Source: Bugula neritina (Eukaryota; Bryozoa; Gymnolaemata; Cheilostomatida; Bugulidae). Taken from it: 64,000 bases of DNA. Under the pieces are notes generated by a model that was not told where the DNA came from, made no database searches, and worked only from the letters and a program-made list of their open reading frames with translations. Made by a program: the position numbers and the translations under genes. How positions within the stretch are numbered: the stretch's first letter is position 1; each line of letters begins with the position of its first letter. The stretch is taken from positions 16,425,498-16,489,497 of the forward strand of contig OZ037767.1 of the NCBI GenBank assembly GCA_964035545.1, in the 5' to 3' direction. Positions 21,401 to 32,870 of this stretch are shown here, piece after piece.

Positions 21401-23708
21401 CAGCTTTTCTTATGCTATTGATCAACTTTTGGTGAGTAACTTATTTGAAGACTAGTACCAAACCTTATGCAGATAAACTTGAGAAGAACATGGGGAGACA
21501 ATTAGTTTCTGATCTATAGCAAGAGTTGTCTTTTCATACACATTTTTTTCGTCAAATAACATAAGGCTATACCAAGAAGTAAACACTTTAACTAGTAATG
21601 AATAGGCAGAGAGATTTACAGGCAGAGGTGTACATACAGGGGTGTACATGCAGGAGTGTACATACAGGGGTGTACATACAGGGGTGTATATACTAAAAAG
21701 GTAGGCTAATCTGCTAGGTGACTCATAATCTGGAATCTTCTAAATAAACTTACATCGTTGACATTGACTTGACCTTGAAGTATAGTGCCGGTCATAACAG
21801 TTCCCTGGCCTCGAATACTGAAGCAATGATCTGCAGAGAATATGAAGGGCTTGTCTACATTCCGCTGGGGGACATAACTCCGGGTTTTTATTGCCTCAAT
21901 GAGATCAGCCACGCCCACGCAGTTGGACAGGTCTGGCTATGAATTAGTACAACACAGTAACACTGTTGGACAACTTTCATTATGTTGTATATATACTATA
22001 TTATACATATATACTATATTATATATACTACATTATATATACTAGATTATATATACTATATTATGATAGACTATATTATAATATACTATGTTATGATAGA
22101 CTATATTATATATACTATAATATATACTGGAATACATATAACTTCTCACACTGAACACTGGCATTGCACGAGTCAAAAGACTTACATTTTCAGCAGCTCC
22201 AGGATTTGCAGCCACCGCCACTATTGGACTTCCAGAGAATCTGGTATTTTCTAATGTTTTCAGCATACGTTTGGTGACCTGCCAATCATACATATATTAC
22301 TGTCACATATATTATGGTCACATAATACACACTGGTTCATTATACTAGAGTTTTAAACCCAGTCATATATATTACTATTTTATACAAAGACATGTTTTCA
22401 CCTTTTCAATGGAAGAAGACCTTTTCTCCACAGGAAGTAGATCAACTTTATTCAAGACAACTATCATTCTGTCACAGAGAATCTCTCCTATTACCAGACA
22501 CTCTGCCGTCTGTGTCTGCACCCCCTTCACTACATCCACCACTAGCAGCATCATGTCAATTATCTGCGATCCTGAAAATCCAAAGTCTATGTACGAAAGA
22601 CATTAAAGCAGAACGGAGGAGCTTTCACATTTATTTTCAGCACATACTGCGTGACTTCTCAATTTTCTCAACCCATATTTTATTTATAACACAGCAAAAA
22701 ACTATCAAAAAACAAAAACTAGCATTTGCAGTTAAACAGGCTTTAAATATGAAGGCATCTTTAACTATATCATACACACCGCCAATGATTGTGCGAATAA
22801 GAGAGGCATGGCCTGGACAATCTACCAAAGTAATTTGCATCTTATTGGTTGAATCATTTTTCTCTGCGACTTGATTGGATAGTTTTATGTGTTCTGGTAC
22901 ATCAACTGCAAAGGATGAGAACCCCAGATCTAATGTTATTCCCCTTTCCTTGCTCTAAAATAGGTGTGTCGCAATTCTAAAGCAACATGCAAAGAAATGT
23001 TAAATTCTAAGAAAATCTAGGTTTGACAATAAATTGATAAACTGTTTAGACCGTTGTATTTCTATACGCCAACTTTATTGTATACGAGGCTAAAGGCCTG
23101 GTCATACACTCGTGAGAATCACAAAAAATTTGTGTGAATATTGTCGTGAGTTATCCTTTCGTTATGACCAGCCAAACGCTAGCCAGACGAAATACATAAT
23201 AAATAGTCTGTGAATGAGTCTTGCACGAGATACAAACAGCAAAAAATTTCTAGACACAGAAATGTGGTAGAAATGAAATAATCACTGTTGTTAAAATTTT
23301 ATTGACCAATCAAATGATGCTTATAGTCAATTGAGTTTTTCCATCTATCGTCATCAGTGGATGCACCCAGCGAACATGATTTCATATGAATTCCCTAAAA
23401 TTTGATCGTACGTTTGTGTGTTCGTGTAAAATATATGATTTTGTGTAATTCTCACGAGTGTGTGGCCAGGCCTTAAGAGTTTATAAGCGTAATAGTACAT
23501 ACAGAAACTATAGTTGTCAACTCTCATTTCATTGTACGGTTTGAAAATTGATGACTATGAATAACAATAACAATAATATCAGCTAATGTAGTGTTACCTG
23601 AGGGTTTTTGTCAAAGGCTGCTGTGCTGGCTGTTGTGCTTAGGGCTTTCACAAGACTGGTTTTCCCAGAGTCAACATGCCCCAAAACACCCACATTGAAA
23701 TTAAACAT
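18418..23708 (-). CDS. EEFSEC: Selenocysteine-specific elongation factor eEFSec, 12 exons
   Basis: GTPase that brings Sec-tRNA to the ribosome at UGA codons in selenoprotein mRNAs. Exons in coding order: 23708-23598, 22954-22780, 22571-22402, 22278-22186, 21936-21754, 21253-21170, 21050-20833, 20442-20343, 19805-19664, 19299-19215, 18938-18811, 18581-18418. Phases join to give 550 aa (human about 596). G motifs are clear: GHVDSGKT near residue 9, DCPGHASLIRTIIGG, NKVDLLP, and a VAA segment. Domain 2 has FSIRGQGTVMTGTIL. The C-terminal domain 4 has NLFKKETNIQSFVG, FGQSGKFKV and the terminal KRYIYDEKKAMKQ. For exon 7 a GT donor (with exon 8 starting at 20442) and a GC donor (with exon 8 starting four bases earlier) are both phase-compatible; I chose GT. 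A 3' splice site just before the ATG suggests a 5'UTR intron. Confidence 0.96.
19316..19420. repeat. About 37-bp repeat, eEFSec intron 9
   Basis: Three copies of a unit around CTACAGATCTGTAACACTAC, located in the intron between the exons at 19664 and 19299. Confidence 0.75.
21610..21692. repeat. About 14-bp repeat, eEFSec intron 5
   Basis: Five copies of a unit close to ATACAGGGGTGTAC, in the intron between the exons at 21754 and 21253. AT-rich repeats (TATATACTATAT words) also fill 21980-22135 in the neighbouring intron. Confidence 0.75.
23094..23473. mobile_element. MITE with about 30-bp inverted ends and TAA target duplication
   Basis: The ends AGGCCTGGTCATACACTCGT and its inverted partner at 23442-23473 match over about 30 bp with few differences. 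Both flanks read TAA (23091-23093 and 23474-23476). A TWA target duplication is typical of PIF/Harbinger elements. The interior has no ORF, so this is a non-autonomous copy. It lies in eEFSec intron 1. Confidence 0.75.
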
Positions 23709-25361
23709 TCTTACTCTATGGAGACTTCTGCAATTATAATATTATAGTGTTTGCTTAAAGTTATTAACTCAATAAATTATTAGCATAACAAATTATTGAT
23801 TGAAAGTTTTAAAAGAATTTATTGATACTTTTTATTTGATTTCTCATGCTAATTTCAGCATACACAATCACAATGAATATTATATACACAATTAATATTA
23901 TTATCATTATTTGATGCTGGCTGAATTGTAATATCAATACTGTTTTAGATAAACATAAATTAAACATGCAACAAAATCACAATGCTACGTTTTAGCCTAA
24001 ACAGACTTACTCTTACCCTTAGAAGCAGGGAAAGTTAGATTAAAACTAAAAATATATCTTGGTCTTCACTGATTGAGTTTTTGCAGTTTTTTACTTTTAG
24101 TCATAATGATAATGATAAAAACTTAATCATAATCTAAATCATAATGCCAATGATAAATATCAAATTAAATAACAATGCTGCTACTGTTGAAATTTATCCA
24201 TTACATAAAATTTTATGATTTAATCTCATTACTAGTTACGGTTACCATAACCATGGTCCATGATTATCAGTATCACGGTCACCACTACTAGTAGTAGTAG
24301 TAGTAGTACTACCATTGCCACGTTTACTACCACTACCAGTGACCATGATGATGATCATGATGATGATGATCACCATGAAATTGAATCATGATACTGATAC
24401 ACTCATACTGATACTGATAGAGTGATAGTGATACTGATAGTCAATGTCATACTCATAGTTACTATTATTCACTAACATGTTACAGTTACACTTATATTTA
24501 CAGCTATAGTTATACGATTTCTTTATATAATTCAACAGTTTTGTTAGAAATGAGCCGTTCTAAATAATTGTATTAATTGTATCTTCATCCTACTCTACAA
24601 TAGCTATAATTATATTATTGCTCGTGTACTTTTTTGATCATGACAGCAGCGACTCGATTTATAACGTTTCTGATTGCGAATTTTATGTTAACCCAGTGAT
24701 ACACGGAATATTTGTCATGCATCCTCTAATCAGCGATCTTTAGATATACATTTGTGTAAAATAAGTTGGTACGGCTATTTTATATTAGCAGCGTTTCCAT
24801 AAAAGTCAGTGCTTTTCGTTGGGACTAATGTCGTACACCATCGAAAGATAGCCTCCTCAATGAATTTATAACCATTAGTTACATCTAGCATCAGTTTGAA
24901 CCAATTTTAAAATAAAACTGGTCATGCTCGACACTGTCTGAAACATAGTTTAAGTTTCGTTCCTGGGCAGACAGTATAATATATTTATTAGTTTATAATT
25001 TAGTGATTTATAGTTATTCATTTGTAGTGCATTTCTACTTTACTTTTTTTTTCTTTTTAAGAATCAAAGTGAATCATTATTGGAGTTTCTATTTGAGATG
25101 TTTCAGTGCTTATACTTATACTTATAGTTATTGAGTTATTCATATTTATTTATTACTATTGATATTCTGATTCTCATTCTGGCGACTCATTTAATATTTT
25201 TAATTTATTTCTGACTCTTCAATCTTAGTTTTCTACTGTCAAATTAGATTGAATACTTTTATTGATAATAACTAAAGTAAATATGTCACAACTGTAATCC
25301 AATCACTAATTCTATTTGTAAGTAATAATTATAATGGTGCAATAATTTCTATTAAAGGAAA
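23709..25361. promoter_or_regulatory. Divergent intergenic region, eEFSec and MAP10
   Basis: The two genes point away from each other over 1.65 kb, so their promoters should lie here. The stretch is AT-rich, with degenerate trinucleotide repeats at about 24235-24440. I see no convincing TATA or initiator pair, so this is assigned by position only. Confidence 0.4.
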
Positions 25362-28300
25362 ATGTTTGTAACTGACTCACTGTTTACTCTTGAGTTCTGT
25401 GTGGACAAACTTACTATAAGTCCGGGAGTTGTCTGCCGGTTCCCAGCTGTAGCCTTCAGGTTCTTAGACTTCCCGACTATAACTCTACATCTGCTGGAAG
25501 AGCATCAAAGAGATAGACTCAGGGCTAAGCTTACTATTGACCCTGAGTTTCAAGTATGAAGTCAAATTAGTAGTGCAGTGTATTATTCTTTTTAAAATAT
25601 AGATGTCTTGGACGTCATAAAGCTATATGTTCTAACTTCTGTTACTACATGTAATACTCTGCTATGCTATACTATGTACTACTATGTACCACTATGTACT
25701 ACTGTTGCTATAGATACCGGACCAAATCAAGGATTATCAAGATAAGTCAGGATACTATGAGTTCAACAATGGGAAATCTTGTTTGTATAGACTGGCTCCA
25801 GACACATTAAGGTTAGTCAACTTCCTAAACTGTTCCAAGTTGCTGTAAGACTGGCTATCAGTCTACACACTTTAATAGTCCTATAAAGTCACACTCTTTA
25901 TTGTACATTTACCTTTTTCTCTGGTATTAGGTCTCTGCTAGCCCAGGTTCCATTATACATCATCATTGCGGACGGGTTCACGCAGACCCCCACCCTTGTT
26001 GGCAGTGCGATGTTGCCCCTCGCCGAACCCATGGAGCAGGTCTACGAATTGCTTCTAAAGGATGGCATTTCTGTTCCAGCCAGTAGCGGCGTAAGAAGCT
26101 CTTTAACTGTTTACAACTTGATGGGGCATCCTATAGGTGAGGATCACAGGCTAAGATTAGAATAGATTACTCACACTACTTTATAGCCTTTGCTCTATAA
26201 CTCACGTTTCTTGCTGCATAGCATAGGAAGCTGATTGTACATTGCTAGCTAGTTACACGTCTCGGTAGTCAACAAGACTTGTGTTGTTACCTCCAGGTCA
26301 AGTGATTGTGGGATGTAGACTAAGCTCCCTGGGAATGGCTCTCTTAACTCACCTGCCTCAAGAGTCTGTGGCTTCGTATCACCAGTACAAGGCAGGCGTG
26401 TTCATGCCCGCATTTACACAGCCCTCAACTCTGGAACCTCAAGCTATGGGCTGTGCAGACGAGCACAACATATCAGCAGTTCTCAATGACATAGCCAATG
26501 AAAAAGCAGCAGAGGTGTAGCCTCAGTTCTCTTCTAACAGTAGTCTTTGCTTTTCACACACTTGCGAATAAATGAAGAGTTTTGTTGATGTTTTTCATTT
26601 TGTGGAGAAAACTTGTTTTTTTGTGGTTTCTAATGACTTTTCTCTTCTTAGCTAGAAAAAGTATTGGCTATAGTTTAGTGCTGTTGCGGCCCTAGTTTAC
26701 AGGAGTTATGCTCTCTTTGTATGCAGAAGTTCCCAATCATACACAGGGAAAAATCACCACCTGCTGAGTCTAAGCCTGGCCCAGTTGAGGATGGGAGAGC
26801 ACCTGCTGTCAGTGTCAAGCAGAAGCACACTCAGACTAAGCAGAAGAGAAAGGAAGCAGACGACACAGGTGTTACTTATGCTCACAATCTATTATGCCCA
26901 AAGTTATGATGAATAATTAAGAAATAAAATTTTAGTAGATGCTGAAATTAATGAGAGTAAATTATGATGTTTTTATATCTTAACTTGTTAAAATCTGAAT
27001 TTTGTAAGCAATTGTAACTCAACTAGTTTTCTTACCCCTCATTCGCACTTACCGTGCCGTAGGCCGTAACAGCGAATACCAGCCATTTTTACAAATGTCT
27101 GAGTTTCCTATGCGGCATTGCAGTACGTTAGGATCAAGCACTGCTTGATTCAAAAATGTTGCGGCGGACTCCTATTGGACAGAAAAACTTTCGCTTTAAC
27201 TTATTGGATATAATTGTCCAATGAAGTGTCATAGATCGTACCTAATAGCGGACTTTGAAAACTTCAGCCCGGACACATTAAAAATGGCTGATATTTTACG
27301 TTACGGGCTACGGTATGGTAAGTGTGAATGAGGGGTTAGAAGTACAAGGGGTGGTTTAGCTTTTTGTGAATTTGTAATACATATTCTGTAACGCTGTATT
27401 GCTACATGTATTCTACTGTGTTGTTGTTACGCTCTGTTCAGATGAAGGTATAGAGCTGATTGTACCGGATGTTTATTGTCCCCCTCCGCTCTACTACAAC
27501 AAGATGTCTGTACCTCAGTCAACTATACCTCTACAACAGTCTCTAGATGTCAGTGATGTCTCCTCTCATACTAGCTCTGCAGCTTCCTGTCAGTCTAGAG
27601 GAGAGGTCAATGTGACTCCACACAAGTCTGAAGTAAGTAATATCTTGTGTCTCACATTTTCCTGTGTCTAAAATAAAATAAATTAAATTGAGTTAAATTA
27701 AATTACTCTTTTACGTAAATGTTGGAAGGTTTTTATATGGATAAAGTTTTGCATAAACTACTGTGAGTCACTGTTGAATTTAATTTTATCTGATTTAAAA
27801 ATAAAACTTGAATTAGAGTAGCTTAGATATAAATTTATATTTCTATTACTTTTAATATTTTCATTTGCTATTTTTGCTTTTTTCTTTCTCGGAATGAAGT
27901 GTTGGAATAAAATACTTCTTTTTCCTTTAATATTTCACAGTTACATCTCCCACTCAGTTCTGCATTAAATCACTGAGCCCATTTTTTTCTAGTTTGGTAA
28001 ACCTCCACCAGAGATGCTAACTGCTCAGGCTAATAAAGAAAACATTGAGACGAATGTCAGCCAACGCGGGGCGCCGTCCGCTGCCCCTCTTCCATCACAG
28101 CTAGCTGACGTGTTAGGAGCTAAGGCTACATCTGCCAGCGCATCTTTAGGCGAGAAGATCGTATAAATATCACTGTTGTTACTGAAATATTCAGATACTT
28201 GTTTGAAAATATTCATTTTATTATAAATAGATAAGGATGCAGTCAGGCATTTTATAAATATTCATAGAGAAAGTCTCGTAATTCCTCATATTTTTAGGAT

Positions 28301-31300
28301 TTCAGTTAATTTTCTGTCACCTTCTATTTTGTTGGTCAGATGGTTAAGTAATTATACTAACTGTTAGGGACTCATATCTATGCTGTGTTTGCAGCTGGGT
28401 TTCCCTTGCTGAAGGCTATAGTGTCTGAACTGGTAAAGTTTGGGGAGTTGTCCAACTCTCAACCACCCAGCCCCAAAGTCACATCTACTCCTATAAAATC
28501 TGCAGCTACATTCTCAGCTTCTCGTATCAAAGAGGTATTTTCACAATTTTGGTGAAGTTAGACTTGAATTTTGTTCATGTCCCTATTCCTAGTGCTAAAT
28601 ACTCAAAGTGCTGGTATGACTACTTAATCATTAAACATTGCATAATCTCTTTTAGAGTTGTTTCCCCTTTATTGAAAGTTGTGTTGAACAATAAACGTTC
28701 AGTTTTCTTTGATGGAAGTGTATTCTGTGTTATTTTATTGCCCAATTAAATTTGATTTGCTGTTGCACCTTTGTACTTGTATTAACCTTACTGTGTAAAA
28801 TGTTTCTCTATCAATGAAAATATTTTATGTTTTCATTGTGATTAATAAGTCAGCTATTGGTTTTATTTATTTATATACACACAAATATGCCAATTAGAAT
28901 GGTGGTATATTGTTACTATGTTTTGTAGTGTGTATTGTACTTACTGTAGTATACTATTACTACAGAATCTTTCCCCTGAGAGTCCCCCCAAGGGACATCA
29001 AGCTGATGCACCCCCTCTGCTGGCACACGGTGTAACAAAGAACACCAAACCCTCAGATGTCTCTAAGAAACTCTCCACCTCCAAACCTGGGCCCAAACCA
29101 ACCAGGAAAGGTGTGTATCAGACATCAACTCGTGGTGTATTAGCTTATTGCTCTGTTTCTTTAGCAGTTTTATTAATAAATTTTATTGCAACAATTTCTT
29201 TTATTTTTAGCTTCTTAATAAGTTTTAAGTAATGGCTGATGCAAGTTAAATACAGAATACTGACTTATCTTATCATGACTTCACAGTTTTGCTTTGATCA
29301 TTTAATATAAAAGGTTGTTCCATCATCAGTGTGATAAGGAGTTATCCCACCATCATCTGTCACATAACTAGTGTTAGCCATTTTGTAGTTGTGCTCTCAT
29401 ACCTGTCAATATATTAAAGTAGTTAATTTTATGCTGCTTTAAAAAGGACCATTAGTCTATGGATACACAACTACGCAAAAACTGAGGCTGTCTAAGACCA
29501 ACCCCAACCTCCTCAGACAGATTGAGGAGTCAGAAGAGCAGGCTAAGCTCAAGAAAGGTGAGTCACTATCCAGATTGGTTTATTGTCTCTCCTTTATTAT
29601 ACTCACTATGTGCTCCTCTAACTGTCTATGTGCTTCGTGTTGCAGCTAGCATTTCATTGGCTAATGACTCGTCTGGACAAAAGTCAACTAAGCTCCGCCT
29701 CCCTAAAGGTTAGTATGTTAGTGGTTGGAATATCTTGAGATTGGCGAATCAGGAGTTATCTTCTTTTTATTGTATTCTTGAAGTTTTTATTTCTTGTCAA
29801 GTATTTAGAAAGATTTCATGATGTCTGTCTGTCTGTCCTGCAGGTAAGAGGAAGGAAGGGCCAAGGTCGTTCCGCTCCTACACGAGTCAGCAGCCCCTCG
29901 ACATCTCCACCGAGATGGGACGACTCACAGTTGAGTTGGCGGAAGTAAAGCGGGAACTGGCAGCGCAGAAGGCTGCCCAGATGACTCCACGGTATGCGGG
30001 GAGGGAGTAAGAGGTGTACTGGTAGATAACGGGGTGTACTTGTAGATAAGGGGGTGTACTGGTAGATAAGGGGGTGCACTGGTAGATAAGGGGGTGTACT
30101 GGTAGATAGGGGGTGTACTGGTAGATAAGGGGTGTACTAGTAGATAAGGGGGTGCACTGGTAGATAAGGGGTGTACTGGTAGATAAGGGGTGTACTAGTA
30201 GATAAGGGGGTGTACTGGTAGATAAGGGGGTGCACTGGTAGATAAGGGGGTGTACTGGTAGATAAGGGGTGTACTGGTAGATAAGGGGTGTACTAGTAGA
30301 TAAGGGGGTGCACTGGTAGATAAGGGGGTGTACTGGTAGATAAGGGGTGTACTAGTAGATAAGGGGGTGCACTGGTAGATAAGGGGGTGTACTGGTAGAT
30401 AAGGGGTGTAATAGTAGATAAGGGGGTGTACTGGTAGATAAGAGGGTGTACTAGTAGATACGGGGGTTTACTAGTAGATAAGGGGGTGTACTGGTAGATA
30501 AGAGGACTACTGGTAGATAAGAGGGTGTGTTGGTAGATAAGGGGGTAGATACTGTGTCTCTCTAACTTGTTGTCTGTGGATGTAATGCTCAGACTATTTG
30601 GTTTGTAGGCTGAACTCCCTGCATGAACCCCCTCTTCACGCTGAAATGGGTGTCACTAGAATTCTCACACCGAGAATGGGTAAGATTATCTCCCCTCGGC
30701 CTTCCCAGCAGACTCCCCGCAGGTCAATGAGTGCATTGAGTAACATAAACTCTCGGGATGGTAAGTTCTTTTCTCAGACTACAGTTTGTGTTCTGATACT
30801 CTGACTATCTCAGCGCCGATAGTGATAAGATAATAATTTTCTTGTAATCTGTTTCTAATTATTATTCCAGACAACTTAAGTAGCTAAATCATTATATTTT
30901 GAGTTTTTAAATTATGTACTTGAGATTTAATTGCATTCCGGCTCTACGAGATAGTACATTATGTAACCTTTAGCCTGCAGTTCTATATGCGTAGTACTTG
31001 TGGTGGGGAAGGGGTTCATCCAGCTTAATATGTGGAACTATTGTTTCTCAGAGCATATACTCAGGTTTCATGCTGCAGAGTACGAGACGTTTGACTCACG
31101 TCTCAACAAATTTTAGCTCTAACTAGCTGGTTGGTAGGTAGACATGTGTAGACTGAGTGGAGAGTAGACAGAGTAGAGAGTAGACTGAGTAGAGAGTAGA
31201 CTGAGTAGAGAGTAGACTGAGTAGAGAGTAGACTGAGTAGACTGAGTAGAGAGTAGACTGAGTAGAGTAGATTGAGTAGAGAGTAGACTGAGTAGAGAGT

Positions 31301-32816
31301 AGACTGAGTAGAGAGTAGACTGAGTAGAGAGTAGACTGAGTAGAGAGTAGACTGAGTAGAGAGTAGACTGAGTAGAGAGTAGGCTGAGTAGAGAGTAGAC
31401 TGAGTAGACTGAGTGGAGAGTAGACTGAGTAGAGAGTAGACAGAGTAGAGAGTAGACTGAGTAGAGAGTAGACAGAGTAGAGAGTAGACTGAGTAGAGAG
31501 TAGACTGAGTAGAGAGTAGACTGAGTAGAGAGTAGACTGAGTAGAGAGTAGACTGAGTAGAGAGTAGACTGAGTAGAGAGTAGACTGAGTAGAGAGTAGA
31601 CTGAGTAGAGAGTAGACTGAGTAGAGAGTAGACTGAGTAGAGAGTAGACTGAGAGTCACAGTGATATCTTGTCTTTCAGAGTTGTCTACTCTCCATGAAC
31701 ACTCCATCCAATCAGATTCAAGGAGATCTCTGGAGATCCACCTGCCCACCCCGGCACTGGATGACACGGAGGCCCCTTTCTCTCACTCTGGTTCCCAGTC
31801 TACACAGCAGGATGCTGACAGAGGTATGGATAAGGCAGCACCTCTCATAGTCTACCTGTATATCACTCTGTGTACAACTTCCATAGTCTGTGGGTTTGCT
31901 GTTTCCGTCAACAAATCTTCATAACCCGCAATGCTGTAGCCTGTGATCTATTAGTTAAACATGCTGGGCTAGAGAATCAAACCATGTTGCCAGTAAGAGG
32001 CAGTCCATAGACCTCCCACCATCATGTCTGACAGGATCTGTGGCTATAAACAAGGTGGGGTTGAAGAGTAAAGCAAGTAGAAGGAGATACACATATCAGC
32101 TGACGGGCTGCTTATATCCAAGGCACTCTGTATAATAGGCTTAATATCGGGTGTCACTGCTGTGATGGGTTTAATTCTAAAATACTTACTCTTTCTAAAC
32201 CTTAACTCCATCTTCTTAATAGTTTATAGATGGCCTGGAAATTTCAATTTAATTTTAAGTTTTTTGTAACGACTTTAAGCAGCAGATTGTGTGAAGAATG
32301 GTTTTACAGTGAAATCAGTCATAGAATTGATAATAATTAGTGTTTACTACAACATGCCGTTAGTTTACAGCGTGCTATTTATTTTTCTATATCAAGTTTA
32401 TATAAAATAATATTTGTTTACTTCATTGAGTAGCTAAAAAATCACCCAGAATTCAATTGAGATTTATAGACAACTTGTACTAAATTCTGTGAATCATAAA
32501 CCAGTTGCTTTTAAATCATGTTTTCAAGTCATGCTCTTACTTATTGACTCTAAAATAATTCCTTGTTTGACCCAATAACTTAAGTTACTATGATGGGATG
32601 TTTTATGCATAGACATTAGTAGTCGTCTTACTCTGTTGTCAAGGCTAATGTAACCACTACTTAAGTGCTCTTCACCCTAAATGGGGGATTGTGTTTAACA
32701 AGTGCTTCTTTAATACTTGTATACTTTCAGCTCAACGTCTGTGGGTTTTGTATCTGTGACTGTGAAGTTACTTCCTGAACAGTACACACACACACACACG
32801 CACGCGCACACACACA

Positions 32817-32870
<54 letters not shown>

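Noticed and set aside
31123-31767. 214-codon Ser/Leu/Tyr frame on the minus strand
   Set aside because: Reverse of the 16-bp minisatellite and of MAP10 exon 14.
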